From a virus: DNA of 40,609 nt. Of this stretch, positions 22,774 to 30,867 are shown piece after piece; positions within the stretch are counted from its first letter, which is position 1, and each line of letters begins with the position of its first letter. The notes beneath the pieces were generated by a model that saw nothing but the letters and a program-made list of their open reading frames with translations, made no database searches and was not told the DNA's origin. The stretch spans positions 1 to 40,609 of the IMG/VR virus record IMGVR_UViG_3300036900_000496. One strand, written 5' to 3'. A program made the translations under genes and the position numbers.

Positions 22774-23135
22774 CAGTAAATATTACAGAGCGGCCTGAAC
22801 TGGTAACCATCCTGGTCAATGAAGTACTGGGCAAAGATGGGCTACCTGGTGGTAATGGAATTCTTCTGCCTGATGCGACTGACGCATCATTCACAATGAC
22901 GCTGAATGCGCAGATACATATTCCAAGAGGAGTTCTCACGCAGGCCCGGCAGATAACTATTCCAGCTGGAGTTGATGGCAATTTCATGGAGATCTATAAT
23001 AACGAGATCGTGTATCCCTGGAACCTGATCGGCACCCCGGTTTATTTCTCGGATGAATCAGTCGTAAGTCAGCTGGATGGGAATTATAACTATCTGATCA
23101 AAAAAATTTCGGGCAAGTGGAGAATATTAAACTAA
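22761..23135 (+). CDS. Unknown structural-like protein
   Basis: The 124-residue protein starts at TTG 22761; no earlier ATG exists in this frame and the first residues (DQVTVNITERPELVTILVNE) are beta-rich. The middle has GKDGLPGGNGILLPDATDAS and the end GNYNYLIKKISGKWRILN. The short Gly-rich run and beta-strand style match phage tail-fibre accessory proteins. It sits between the BppU-like domain and the repetitive protein, so the three may work together. Confidence 0.55.
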   Translation: MDQVTVNITERPELVTILVNEVLGKDGLPGGNGILLPDATDASFTMTLNAQIHIPRGVLTQARQITIPAGVDGNFMEIYNNEIVYPWNLIGTPVYFSDESVVSQLDGNYNYLIKKISGKWRILN

Positions 23136-23139
23136 GAAA

Positions 23140-25665
23140 ATGAAAAAATATTTTTTGCTGATTGTTCCCATGCTGATTGCCCTGGCCTCGTTTGGCCAGG
23201 TGCAACTTGGTAATCAGTTTGAATTAAAAGGGAAAGACAACTCCGGAGTCATTGGCGTGATCATGCGCAGCGGTGGCATGTTGAAAGTCCGGGATTCTGC
23301 TTTTACTGCACAGATTGCTGCCGGAATCAATGCCAGCATTATTAACTGGCCTTCCATCCAGGCTGTCAGTGGAACCGTTGCGGTGAGCAACTTCCCTTCA
23401 TCATTTTCTGTATCGAATTTTCCAGCAACCCAAGCTGTCACACAATCTGGAACATGGAATGTAGGTGTCACTGGATCCGTAGCAGTAACAGGCACATTCT
23501 GGCAGGCAACCCAGCCTGTGAGCGGAACTTTCTGGCAAGCCACGCAGCCAGTAAGCCTTACGGCTCTTCCGGCATTTTCTGCCATCCCGACTTTTAAGAT
23601 AGATCAGACCACACCTGGTACGACGAATAAAGTTGATATCGGCAGCAATGGTTCCGTTACAATTACCGGGACTGTGCCTCTACCAACCAGTGCGGCAACC
23701 TCGACAAAGCAAAGTGATGGTTCGCAGAAAACTCAGTTAGTCGATGGATCCGGGAATGTGGTTGGTGCTACTGCCAATGCGCTCGATGTAAATATCAAAA
23801 GCGGTGGTGCATCCGGAACGCAATACGCTGAAGGTGCTACGGCAGCCACCGGTACCGGTACCCTGGCCATGGCCAAGAGCGGGACCACGATGAAGGCCAA
23901 CCAGGCCGATGCTTCCGGGAATTTGCGTGTAGATCTTTCTCAGACCTCAGCCAATGCAACCGCCATCAAGGTCGACAATAGCGCTGTCACTCAGCCGGTC
24001 AGTGGAACAGTTACTGCCAACGCCGGCACGAACCTGAATACTTCTGCCCTGGCTCTCGAGTCAGGAGGTAACCTGGCTGCCATTAAAATTGACGTTGATA
24101 AAATCCCAGCGCAGGGTCAGGCACTATCCGCGGCATCGATGCCTGTGGTCCTGCCGGCAGCACAGATATCTGCACTGACTCCTCCGACAACCGTAACGGT
24201 TCAGCAGTCCACAGCAGCGAATTTAAAAGTTGATCTCTCCGGAACAGCGGCAAATGCTACTGCGATAAAGGTTGATGCCAGCGCAACCACTCAACCGGTT
24301 TCAGGAACGGTCACCGCAAATGCTGGGACCAATTTAAATACCTCAGCACTCGCCCTGGAGTCCGGCGGTAATCTTGCCAGTATAAATACAAAGCTTCCTG
24401 CCCAGGGGCAAGCTCTCGCAGCTGCTTCCGTTCCGGTTGTATTAACTGCGATCCAGCAAACAGCGCTCACACCTCCTGCAGCAATAACGAACTATGCCAA
24501 TGAAACCGGTGGAAACCTGGCATCGATAAAAACGGATGTTGACAAGCTGCCTTCGCTCGGTCAGCAAACCATGGCCAACAGCCAGCCGGTCGTTTTATCA
24601 TCTGATTTCGTTTCTACAAAAATCACCGGCCAATCTGCGCAAACAGCGACGGTTAATAATATTCTTACCACATCTTCAGGAACCGCGGCTATTGATGTGA
24701 GTAATTTCAAATCCTTTACGGTACAGATGGTAAGTACCGGAACAGGCGGAACTTATGCTTTTGAGGGTAGCAATGACAATGTGAACTTCCAGGCTGTTTA
24801 TGTATGGCCAGAATCAAATTCACCAACGCTGCAGTCTACATTCACTGCATCCGCTTCACAATTCCTTTTTCACGGCGCCTGTTCTTATACCTATTTGCGT
24901 GTACGAATTGTGACCACAATCACCGGCGGTTCCCTGCAGGCATTTACCTCATTGTTTTCGGCCCCAATATCAACGACCATCATGCCGGTCGGTAATGGAT
25001 CCACCGGATTAAGTATCGGAACATTGAATACAATTTCACAGCTTATGGCATCAGCTGCTGATGCTGATGGTACTGCCAATCCAACAACAACTGGGATAAG
25101 ATCTTTTGATCTCCTGTTCAACGGGACCACACATGACAGAAGGCACGGAAACTGGAATACGACAACCGGGGACAATGGTGCAAAGGTCGCTGCAGGAAAC
25201 GGCGCTACTCAAACCAACTACGATTCCAGAGGTGCAGAAATAACTGTTTTATTCAGTGCTACTTCAGGAACATTTACCACGATGCAATTCCAGCTTCAAT
25301 ATTCTTTTGACGCAGGAACTACATGGAAAAACTTCGGACCGGCCACGACCAACAATACAACGCCATCATCAACGGATACCTATACGTTCATGGTTTATCC
25401 GACCAATATTTCCCAGGCAGCGGGAACCAGTCCAGTGGATTTTACAACCAGCTCAACACAGACAGTGAGAATGAATACAGTGTTACCGCGAACGTGGAGG
25501 ATTACCTGGAATATAGCTGGCACATCACCTTCCGTAACGATAACGCAGGTATATGTGAACTATCAAATGTATATGCCATTGTGGATGTTGTTTTTTACTG
25601 TTGTTCCCGTTAAAAAAGGTCGAGTTCGCAAACTCTACCCGAAAAAATTAACGAGAGCAGCTTAG
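23140..25665 (+). CDS. Long repetitive fibre-like protein with signal peptide
   Basis: The 841-residue protein begins with a convincing signal peptide (KKYFLLIVPMLIALASFG, cleavage before Gln20). The mature N-terminal third is beta-rich with repeated VSGTFWQATQPVS-type motifs (about 118-142). Two near-identical 100-residue units lie at about 260-450, sharing a block of 30 identical residues. The C-terminal part (about 500-820) has jelly-roll-like strands typical of fibre or spike domains (VSTGTGGTYAFEGSNDNVNF, VRIVTTITGGSLQAF) and ends basic. Such motifs recur in phage fibre proteins. An exported fibre between portal and protease is unusual; it may be displayed on the host surface or be a virion decoration. 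Confidence 0.7.
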   Translation: MKKYFLLIVPMLIALASFGQVQLGNQFELKGKDNSGVIGVIMRSGGMLKVRDSAFTAQIAAGINASIINWPSIQAVSGTVAVSNFPSSFSVSNFPATQAVTQSGTWNVGVTGSVAVTGTFWQATQPVSGTFWQATQPVSLTALPAFSAIPTFKIDQTTPGTTNKVDIGSNGSVTITGTVPLPTSAATSTKQSDGSQKTQLVDGSGNVVGATANALDVNIKSGGASGTQYAEGATAATGTGTLAMAKSGTTMKANQADASGNLRVDLSQTSANATAIKVDNSAVTQPVSGTVTANAGTNLNTSALALESGGNLAAIKIDVDKIPAQGQALSAASMPVVLPAAQISALTPPTTVTVQQSTAANLKVDLSGTAANATAIKVDASATTQPVSGTVTANAGTNLNTSALALESGGNLASINTKLPAQGQALAAASVPVVLTAIQQTALTPPAAITNYANETGGNLASIKTDVDKLPSLGQQTMANSQPVVLSSDFVSTKITGQSAQTATVNNILTTSSGTAAIDVSNFKSFTVQMVSTGTGGTYAFEGSNDNVNFQAVYVWPESNSPTLQSTFTASASQFLFHGACSYTYLRVRIVTTITGGSLQAFTSLFSAPISTTIMPVGNGSTGLSIGTLNTISQLMASAADADGTANPTTTGIRSFDLLFNGTTHDRRHGNWNTTTGDNGAKVAAGNGATQTNYDSRGAEITVLFSATSGTFTTMQFQLQYSFDAGTTWKNFGPATTNNTTPSSTDTYTFMVYPTNISQAAGTSPVDFTTSSTQTVRMNTVLPRTWRITWNIAGTSPSVTITQVYVNYQMYMPLWMLFFTVVPVKKGRVRKLYPKKLTRAA
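23989..24378 (+). repeat. 100-codon direct repeat, protein-identical core but recoded
   Basis: Codons 23989-24078 and 24289-24378, exactly 300 bases apart, encode the same 30 residues (begins TQPVSGTVTANAG, ends ALESGGNLA). I count 24 of 30 codons changed, 27 of 90 bases, all synonymous. Flanking residues (ANATAIKVD and following LPAQGQAL) are also conserved but recoded. The shorter TFWQATQPVS pair at 23494 and 23527 shows the same recoding. Confidence 0.8.
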
Positions 25666-25686
25666 ATATTTTTTTGAAAATGAGAG

Positions 25687-25702
25687 CTAAAACAATTAGT
25701 AA
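25687..25702. promoter_or_regulatory. Palindrome CTAA-N5-TTAG, site C
   Basis: CTAA (25687-25690), AACAA spacer, TTAGTAA (25696-25702), ending eleven bases before the protease ATG. Same layout as sites A and B. A TTTG lies about 20 bases upstream (25671 region), so a promoter overlap is possible. Confidence 0.5.
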
Positions 25703-25713
25703 ATAAAATTAAA

Positions 25714-26730
25714 ATGAGCAAGGTTTCAATTCCCGAGGATCTCAAAGGCAAAGAGCTTTTCGCTTTCCTGAAAGCAAATAAGCAGTCGCTGATCGCTGAG
25801 AAAAAATCCATGCTGAAGCATACGGAAGCTTTCATTTCCACTCCGTCTGTCGGTCGGATGAAGGTCACCAAGGATGGTTCGATCGTGAAAGTAACCACAG
25901 CTGAAGACGGTGATTCCAATGAAGCCGGCGCCGATGCAGATACCATGATCCCGGATGCTGAATCCGTTCACGTCACCGTCGTGGCCAATGCTGCAAACTG
26001 GTGTGACTCCCAGATGGACGTGCTAATCCCGGACTGCTGGAAAGCTTCCATCAAAGCCAGGAAGGGAATGATCCCGCATCTCCATGATCATATTCACCAG
26101 ATCGAAGCCAAAATCGGGGAGGTAGATAAGATCTACAGTAAGGATATGAAACTGGCCGACCTGGGATTGAAGCAGGAAGGATCCACCCAGGTCCTCATTT
26201 TCGAGACGGACGTGATGAAATCTTACAACGAAAAAGTTTACAATCAGTATAAGCTGGGTAAAATAAACCAGCACTCCATCGGCCTGCAGTATGTCAAAAT
26301 CTCACTCTGCATTAACGATGAGGAAAGTGAAAAGGAATTTGATTTCTGGAATAAATACATCGACCAGGTGATCAACCGGGATGTTGTGGAAGCCCGCGGT
26401 TATTTCTGGGTGGTATCCGAAATCAAATTACTGGAAAACTCCTGCGTACTGTTTGGAGCAAACGAGCTGACACCAACACTTGACGTAAAAGTCGACACTC
26501 ATTCGGAGCCGTCTTCGGACACTAACAAGGATGAGCCGCCGCCGTTCGATCTGCTGGGTCATTTAAAATCAATGGTCATGTGCCCAACGTGTGTGCAGTC
26601 TTTCTCTGCTCCTGCGTCCGGGCCCGTCAGCTGTCCAAATTGCGGGCAGTTTGTTTCACCGAATTCCAATTCGGCTGAGACAGGAACTTTTGATCTGTTA
26701 CAAGCAATTACGGAAACAAAATTTATTTAA
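25714..26730 (+). CDS. Prohead protease (HK97-like), with C-terminal zinc ribbon
   Basis: The 338-residue protein has features of HK97-type prohead proteases: a His in IPHLHDHIHQ near residue 128, a Ser in GKINQHSIGLQYVKI near 188, and a closing EIKLLENSCVLFGANELTPT strand (about 236-255) resembling the usual family ending (S-E-V-x-L-x-E-x-S-x-V-x-x-P-A-N). The N-terminal 90 residues are charged and may be a scaffold-like or propeptide part. Beyond the domain, C290, C293, C307 and C310 form a zinc ribbon (CPTC...CPNC), not usual in the family. It cuts scaffold or capsid delta domains during maturation. Its leader carries palindrome site C. Confidence 0.8.
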   Translation: MSKVSIPEDLKGKELFAFLKANKQSLIAEKKSMLKHTEAFISTPSVGRMKVTKDGSIVKVTTAEDGDSNEAGADADTMIPDAESVHVTVVANAANWCDSQMDVLIPDCWKASIKARKGMIPHLHDHIHQIEAKIGEVDKIYSKDMKLADLGLKQEGSTQVLIFETDVMKSYNEKVYNQYKLGKINQHSIGLQYVKISLCINDEESEKEFDFWNKYIDQVINRDVVEARGYFWVVSEIKLLENSCVLFGANELTPTLDVKVDTHSEPSSDTNKDEPPPFDLLGHLKSMVMCPTCVQSFSAPASGPVSCPNCGQFVSPNSNSAETGTFDLLQAITETKFI

Positions 26731-26748
26731 TCATTCAATCTTAAAAAG

Positions 26749-28062
26749 ATGACAAAGGAAGAATTAGAAGCATTGCAAAAGACCCTGGGAAAACAGGCCT
26801 CGGAAGCAATGAAACTCGAGCTCGAAGCATACGAGACGAAAATGAAATCCTTCGCCACAGAAGTTGCCAAAAACAATGGCGGTGTGACCAAGGAAGCCTT
26901 CGATGAATACAAGAAAGCTGCAGAAAAAGCAGTTGAGACTGTAAAGGAAATTGCTGAAAAACAGGGTACCACTCTCTCTGAGCTGGCCATCAAGATGAAC
27001 TCTGCTGAAATCGGTACCAAATCCATCGGTGACACCCTGAAGGATGACTTCGATGAGCTTCGAAAGGTCTATGAGCAGGGCTCCGGAAGCAAACAGTATA
27101 TGCTCAATGTGAACGAAAAGGGTCAGTTTGTTATGAAACCTCATAACCAGGCTGGCCAGAAAACAGTTGGACCGGTTGCTTCCGTTTCTGGAATCAATGG
27201 TGGTACAGCTGCTTCCATTTTCCAGTCCATTGATGCCGCTTCTCTGCTCCGTTTGGGTGGTGATTCGTCTATCATAAGCCAGTACCGCAACAGCGCATGG
27301 GTTTTCGATCTGTGCAATATTGTGAATGCCAGCTATGAAACCCTGATGGCAATGTGGTATGAAGAAGTTGCAAAAACCGGCGCCTCTACGACCGTTGCTG
27401 AAGGTGTGTCAAAACCACTTTCTCAGTATGCGTATACGCTGAAGACTGCGACTTACAAGAAAGAAGCCACTCTGATCGGTTTTACCGAAGAGTTTTCTCT
27501 TGACTTCGCCCGCCTGCAGTCTGATATCCTGGGTAAAGGCCGTACCGATGTGATCAACCGCATCAATACCGCTGTCCTGGCAAATATCATCGCTGCCGCT
27601 ACTGCTTACAATACCGGTACCTCTTATAAGAACGGAGCTGTTGTTTCTCCTTATAATGACTATATCGCTATCGATGCAGCTGCTGCCCAGGTGGATAATG
27701 CCACATTCGGCCAGAAAGCCAATGCCGCTGTGATGAGCACTTTTAAAAATCATCGTGTAAATACTCAGATGGATACTCAGGGCCGCTTCATCGATCCTCC
27801 TCAAGCACTGAAGGATATCGCAATGGTCGGTAACCCTGCCATGGCTACGGATGATCTTCTGGTTGGCGATTTCAAACAGTACAATATCATCCTGCGTGGT
27901 GGTCTGATTGTGCGTGTTGGTTATAACGGTACCGATTTCGCTCAGAATATGTTCTCAACTGTTCTCGAACAGTATTACTACGATTACATATCTGCTGTGC
28001 GTGCGGTGGCCATCGTGAAGGGCCAGACCTTCGCTGCCATCAAAACCGCTGTTACTACTTAA
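26749..28062 (+). CDS. Major capsid protein, HK97 fold
   Basis: The 437-residue protein has a coiled-coil-like, Glu/Lys-rich N-terminus (about 1-105), probably the delta domain removed by the protease. A capsid core follows: SIFQSIDAASLLRLG, then GFTEEFSLDFARLQSDILG, DDLLVGDFKQYNIILRGGLI near 386-405 and a closing EQYYYDYISAVRAVAIVKGQ. These match HK97-fold capsid proteins. Codons are strongly regular and the gene is single, with its own leader and a hairpin after it, in line with high expression. Confidence 0.92.
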   Translation: MTKEELEALQKTLGKQASEAMKLELEAYETKMKSFATEVAKNNGGVTKEAFDEYKKAAEKAVETVKEIAEKQGTTLSELAIKMNSAEIGTKSIGDTLKDDFDELRKVYEQGSGSKQYMLNVNEKGQFVMKPHNQAGQKTVGPVASVSGINGGTAASIFQSIDAASLLRLGGDSSIISQYRNSAWVFDLCNIVNASYETLMAMWYEEVAKTGASTTVAEGVSKPLSQYAYTLKTATYKKEATLIGFTEEFSLDFARLQSDILGKGRTDVINRINTAVLANIIAAATAYNTGTSYKNGAVVSPYNDYIAIDAAAAQVDNATFGQKANAAVMSTFKNHRVNTQMDTQGRFIDPPQALKDIAMVGNPAMATDDLLVGDFKQYNIILRGGLIVRVGYNGTDFAQNMFSTVLEQYYYDYISAVRAVAIVKGQTFAAIKTAVTT

Positions 28063-28097
28063 TTGATTGAGGCAGGAAACTGACGAATCAATTTTTT
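28061..28097 (+). terminator. AT-rich hairpin after the capsid gene, possible partial terminator
   Basis: AATTGATT (28061-28068) pairs with AATCAATT (28086-28093), followed by TTTT. An alternative stem CTTAATT (28059-28065) with AATTAAG (28098-28104) is exclusive with the first. Being AT-rich, it is probably leaky and could lower downstream expression relative to the capsid gene. Confidence 0.4.
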
Positions 28098-28117
28098 AAT
28101 TAAGTAAAAGCGTTTTT

Positions 28118-28447
28118 ATGGAAGTAAATAAAGGAGAAGTAAATCAGGATTCTGAGCAATCAGAACCTGTGATTTCGACAGCAGCTGCCACAAACAGCCC
28201 GGCTGTTGAGCCTGATGGGGAAACTGCTGAAGATGTGGATCCACTGGAAATCGGGACTGTTACGGTTGAGAATTTTTCCACCACAGAAGAGCCAAGGACT
28301 ACACATCCGAACGATGTGCGGTTCAAGGTTTCCTATCCCAAAAACTGGGAAGGTGAAAAACCTTTGCCTGAAGGTTCTATCCAGATCGTTTCCAAAGAAT
28401 CAGCAGAACATTTCACGTCATTAAAATTTGGGAGGGTCATTAAATAA
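28118..28447 (+). CDS. Unknown head-associated protein
   Basis: The 109-residue protein has an acidic, disordered first half (Glu/Ser/Ala/Thr/Pro-rich) and a compact second half (NDVRFKVSYPKNWEGEKPLP then EGSIQIVSKESAEHF). Position directly after the capsid suggests a head accessory or decoration protein. The ordered part is not recognised. Its stop overlaps the next start by one base. Confidence 0.55.
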   Translation: MEVNKGEVNQDSEQSEPVISTAAATNSPAVEPDGETAEDVDPLEIGTVTVENFSTTEEPRTTHPNDVRFKVSYPKNWEGEKPLPEGSIQIVSKESAEHFTSLKFGRVIK

Positions 28448-29058
28448 TGTCACTCATCGATGTATCATATTTCGTTGGTGAACCTACTATACCGAATACG
28501 GACAACCCGGCTGTGGCTGAAAGGGTAATTTATTTCATACAGAAGTATGAACCGATTTTCCTTCAAAAGTTGCTGGGTTATCCGCTATTCAAAGCGTTCA
28601 CGGCAGGGATCAGTGTAGCCTCTCCGGCCACCCCTGATCAGAGGTATTTAAATATCCTTACCGGTATTGAGTACACTGATTCCAGTGGGATCCTCCAGAA
28701 ATGGAAAGGCCTGGTGGTTAAAACTGAATCTGCTGATGCTCCGAACGATTATAATAACCCAACATTTTGCCAGAAAGAAAGCTGCATTGCAGACTACATA
28801 TACTGGCAGATGCTGAAGGACCGGGCAACCAGTACTTCAGGTTTTGGGGAAGTAAGTCCTGTTTCGGAAGACGCCGTTAGTAAGTCAAGCTGGAAGAAAG
28901 CAGCTGGTCGGTGGAATCAAATGCACCGGTCGGTCTGTGAACTGATGGCCTATTTGGTTTACGCCAATACCGGTCCTACACCGCTTTATCCGGAGTGGAC
29001 CAACACGAACGAAATAGAGGCATTGCGGTCTTTCAAATTCATGAACCCTTATTTCTGA
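28447..29058 (+). CDS. Head-tail connector-like protein (adaptor position)
   Basis: The 203-residue protein resembles head-tail adaptors of Bacteroidota phages: an N-terminal helical bundle with AERVIYFIQKYEPIFLQKLL then GYPLFKAF, a KWKGLVV segment, YIYWQMLKDRATSTSGFGEV and a C-terminal helix in YPEWTNTNEIEALRSF. Gene order just after the capsid supports an adaptor role. Its stop overlaps the next start (TGATG). Confidence 0.65.
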   Translation: MSLIDVSYFVGEPTIPNTDNPAVAERVIYFIQKYEPIFLQKLLGYPLFKAFTAGISVASPATPDQRYLNILTGIEYTDSSGILQKWKGLVVKTESADAPNDYNNPTFCQKESCIADYIYWQMLKDRATSTSGFGEVSPVSEDAVSKSSWKKAAGRWNQMHRSVCELMAYLVYANTGPTPLYPEWTNTNEIEALRSFKFMNPYF

Positions 29059-29597
29059 TGCAAACAGATCCGTTATATATAGTCGAAGTCATTGAGGATG
29101 TTGTAAAGGCGACTGATGTCGCTCTTTACAGCACTCTCAACAAGCACATCTTCTATCAGTATGGCCGGTCTATTCAAATACTGACTCAGCTCCAGTATTT
29201 AAACGGAAGCATTCAATCGAAAGGAAATAAGTATCCGCTCTTCGCCCTGTTCCAGGACTTCCCGGAAACCAATGGGGGGAACGGATATTATGCGACGGTA
29301 CGATTTCCGAAGATCATTATCGCCACTCTTACACAGAGTACTGATTCTGTTCCAAAGAGATATGCCGAAACCTTCAAACCTATTCTTTATCCAATTTATA
29401 CGGAGTTCCTCCGGCAGCTGGTGAAGCATAAGAATGTTGTCGCAAATGATCCAGGCGCCATCCCGCATATCAAGTGGGACCGACCAGGATCAATGCCTGC
29501 AGCCGATAAAAAGGAAGCTGGCAATTTCACCGATTACGTGGATGCGATCGAGTTACAAAATCTGGAACTGACTTTCAAACAAATTAAAAGTTGTTAA
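29058..29597 (+). CDS. Head-tail joining/tail completion-like protein
   Basis: Start chosen at ATG 29058, overlapping the adaptor stop; the in-frame start at 28995 lies inside that gene. The 179-residue product has an N-terminal helical region (YIVEVIEDVVKATDVALYS), a beta-rich middle with LFALFQDFPE and TVRFPKIIIATLTQSTD, and a long helix YPIYTEFLRQLVKHKNV. Order and style match tail-terminator-like proteins. Assignment is positional. Confidence 0.6.
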   Translation: MQTDPLYIVEVIEDVVKATDVALYSTLNKHIFYQYGRSIQILTQLQYLNGSIQSKGNKYPLFALFQDFPETNGGNGYYATVRFPKIIIATLTQSTDSVPKRYAETFKPILYPIYTEFLRQLVKHKNVVANDPGAIPHIKWDRPGSMPAADKKEAGNFTDYVDAIELQNLELTFKQIKSC

Positions 29598-29615
29598 CAA
29601 TTTAAATTATTCAAA

Positions 29616-30551
29616 ATGAGTGGTGCATTAATAAAAGCTTGTAACAAAAGTGCAAGCATTGCAAACACCGGATCGGAGTGTAACGATTCGATGGGCCCAA
29701 CATCAATGATGTATGCGGTCCCTAAAGGCCTGAAATGGACGGCCACAGATCTCCTGACGTTCGGCACTTATCTGGAAACACACATCCACGCCGACAAAAC
29801 CACGAGGATCTATCCTCTGTTCGGTCCTTCCGTTCCTATCCGGAAAATTACCACCAGCAAAGAAGCTGATGTAATTCCGGTGATGGACGATGGTACCCCG
29901 ATCTTCGTGCGGTACGGTTCTCTTACCCGTGCTTTTTCCACCACTGAAGGTGGTATCTGCTTTGCCCAGGCCCTGCAGTCATTGAATAAATCCGGTTATT
30001 CCATCCTGGAAGTGGATAACGCCAATCAGATCCTGATGCGTCAGAATGATGATGGTACGTACTCTGCCCTGGGTACAACCTTCATGTATTCTCCTTCTCC
30101 TGATCTGGCGGATCTGAAGAATCCGGGATTCACGAATTTCCAGGTGTCCTACCGTCCGGAAGAATATGTCGGACATGGTGTGATCTTCCAGGGAGATTCA
30201 AGCATCTCTGATCTGATCGGGCTTTACGATACTGATGTGATTGATGCCGGCGCCTCCACTACTACCAAACTGAAGATTAACGTGAAGACTGAGTGTGGAT
30301 TGACTGACCTGGTCGCTCTTCTTGGAGCACCTCTGGCAGTCATTGGAAACTTCCTGGTTGTTGACCAGGCTACTCCAGGAACTCCCGTCACGATTACTGC
30401 AGCCGGTATCGTAGGTGGCCATATCGAATTAACCGGAACATTTACCAGCACGCATAAATACATAGTGAGTCTGAACACTCCTGCTGTATTGCTGGCTGCG
30501 AATATCGCCGGTTATGAAGGTATTGTGTCAGCTGTGATCACCATTCCTTAA
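29616..30551 (+). CDS. Probable major tail (tube) protein
   Basis: The 311-residue protein is beta-rich throughout, with GSECNDSMGPTSMMYAVPKG near the start, IRKITTSKEADVIPVMDDGT and a VSYRPEEYVGHGVIFQGDSS block, and a final Ig-like part (PVTITAAGIVGGHIELTGTF). Position before the tape measure and the single, well-separated gene with its own leader fit a tail-tube protein. No direct family motif is recognised, so the call is moderate. Confidence 0.6.
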   Translation: MSGALIKACNKSASIANTGSECNDSMGPTSMMYAVPKGLKWTATDLLTFGTYLETHIHADKTTRIYPLFGPSVPIRKITTSKEADVIPVMDDGTPIFVRYGSLTRAFSTTEGGICFAQALQSLNKSGYSILEVDNANQILMRQNDDGTYSALGTTFMYSPSPDLADLKNPGFTNFQVSYRPEEYVGHGVIFQGDSSISDLIGLYDTDVIDAGASTTTKLKINVKTECGLTDLVALLGAPLAVIGNFLVVDQATPGTPVTITAAGIVGGHIELTGTFTSTHKYIVSLNTPAVLLAANIAGYEGIVSAVITIP

Positions 30552-30610
30552 TAGGTCAGTGATCATAGAGGTAGAGTAAACCATTTTCGTCGATTCGTCA
30601 ATTTGTATTT

Positions 30611-30823
30611 ATGAGTGATAAAAAACCGGGAAGGATCCACGAAGTGGATATCAGCCGGGCCGCACTGAAAGGAATCACCTCTCTGGAGGATCTGAAGAAG
30701 ACTGAGATTTTCAGTCACCTTCCGGCCGACAAACAGGAATCCGGATATGCACAGCTCTGGGCAGAATTAAAACCTGCTCCTGCAGCCGCTGCAAATGGTG
30801 CCGCTTCAGCAAAAGTGGTTTAA
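30611..30823 (+). CDS. Small unknown protein
   Basis: The 70-residue protein has a helical centre (ISRAALKGITSLEDLKKTEI) and an Ala-rich tail (PAPAAAANGAASAKVV). It follows the tail-tube gene after 59 bases and precedes a strong terminator. It may be the last gene of the head/tail-tube operon. Function unknown. Confidence 0.55.
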   Translation: MSDKKPGRIHEVDISRAALKGITSLEDLKKTEIFSHLPADKQESGYAQLWAELKPAPAAAANGAASAKVV

Positions 30824-30826
30824 TCT

Positions 30827-30867
30827 AAAGGGGTGGCGAAAGTCACCCCTTTCTTAAATTTTTTTCA
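30827..30867 (+). terminator. Intrinsic terminator with GAAA tetraloop
   Basis: AAAGGGGTG (30827-30835) pairs perfectly with CACCCCTTT (30844-30852). The stem extends through a G-T and C-G pair to a GAAA tetraloop (30838-30841). A T-rich run follows (30859-30865). It begins three bases after the 30611 stop codon and marks an operon boundary before the tape-measure group. Confidence 0.85.

Noticed and set aside
25323-25613. Out-of-frame 96-codon frame inside the repetitive fibre gene
   Set aside because: Fully within a longer, well-supported gene; no start context or family match. The main frame continues with natural beta-rich sequence to 25665.
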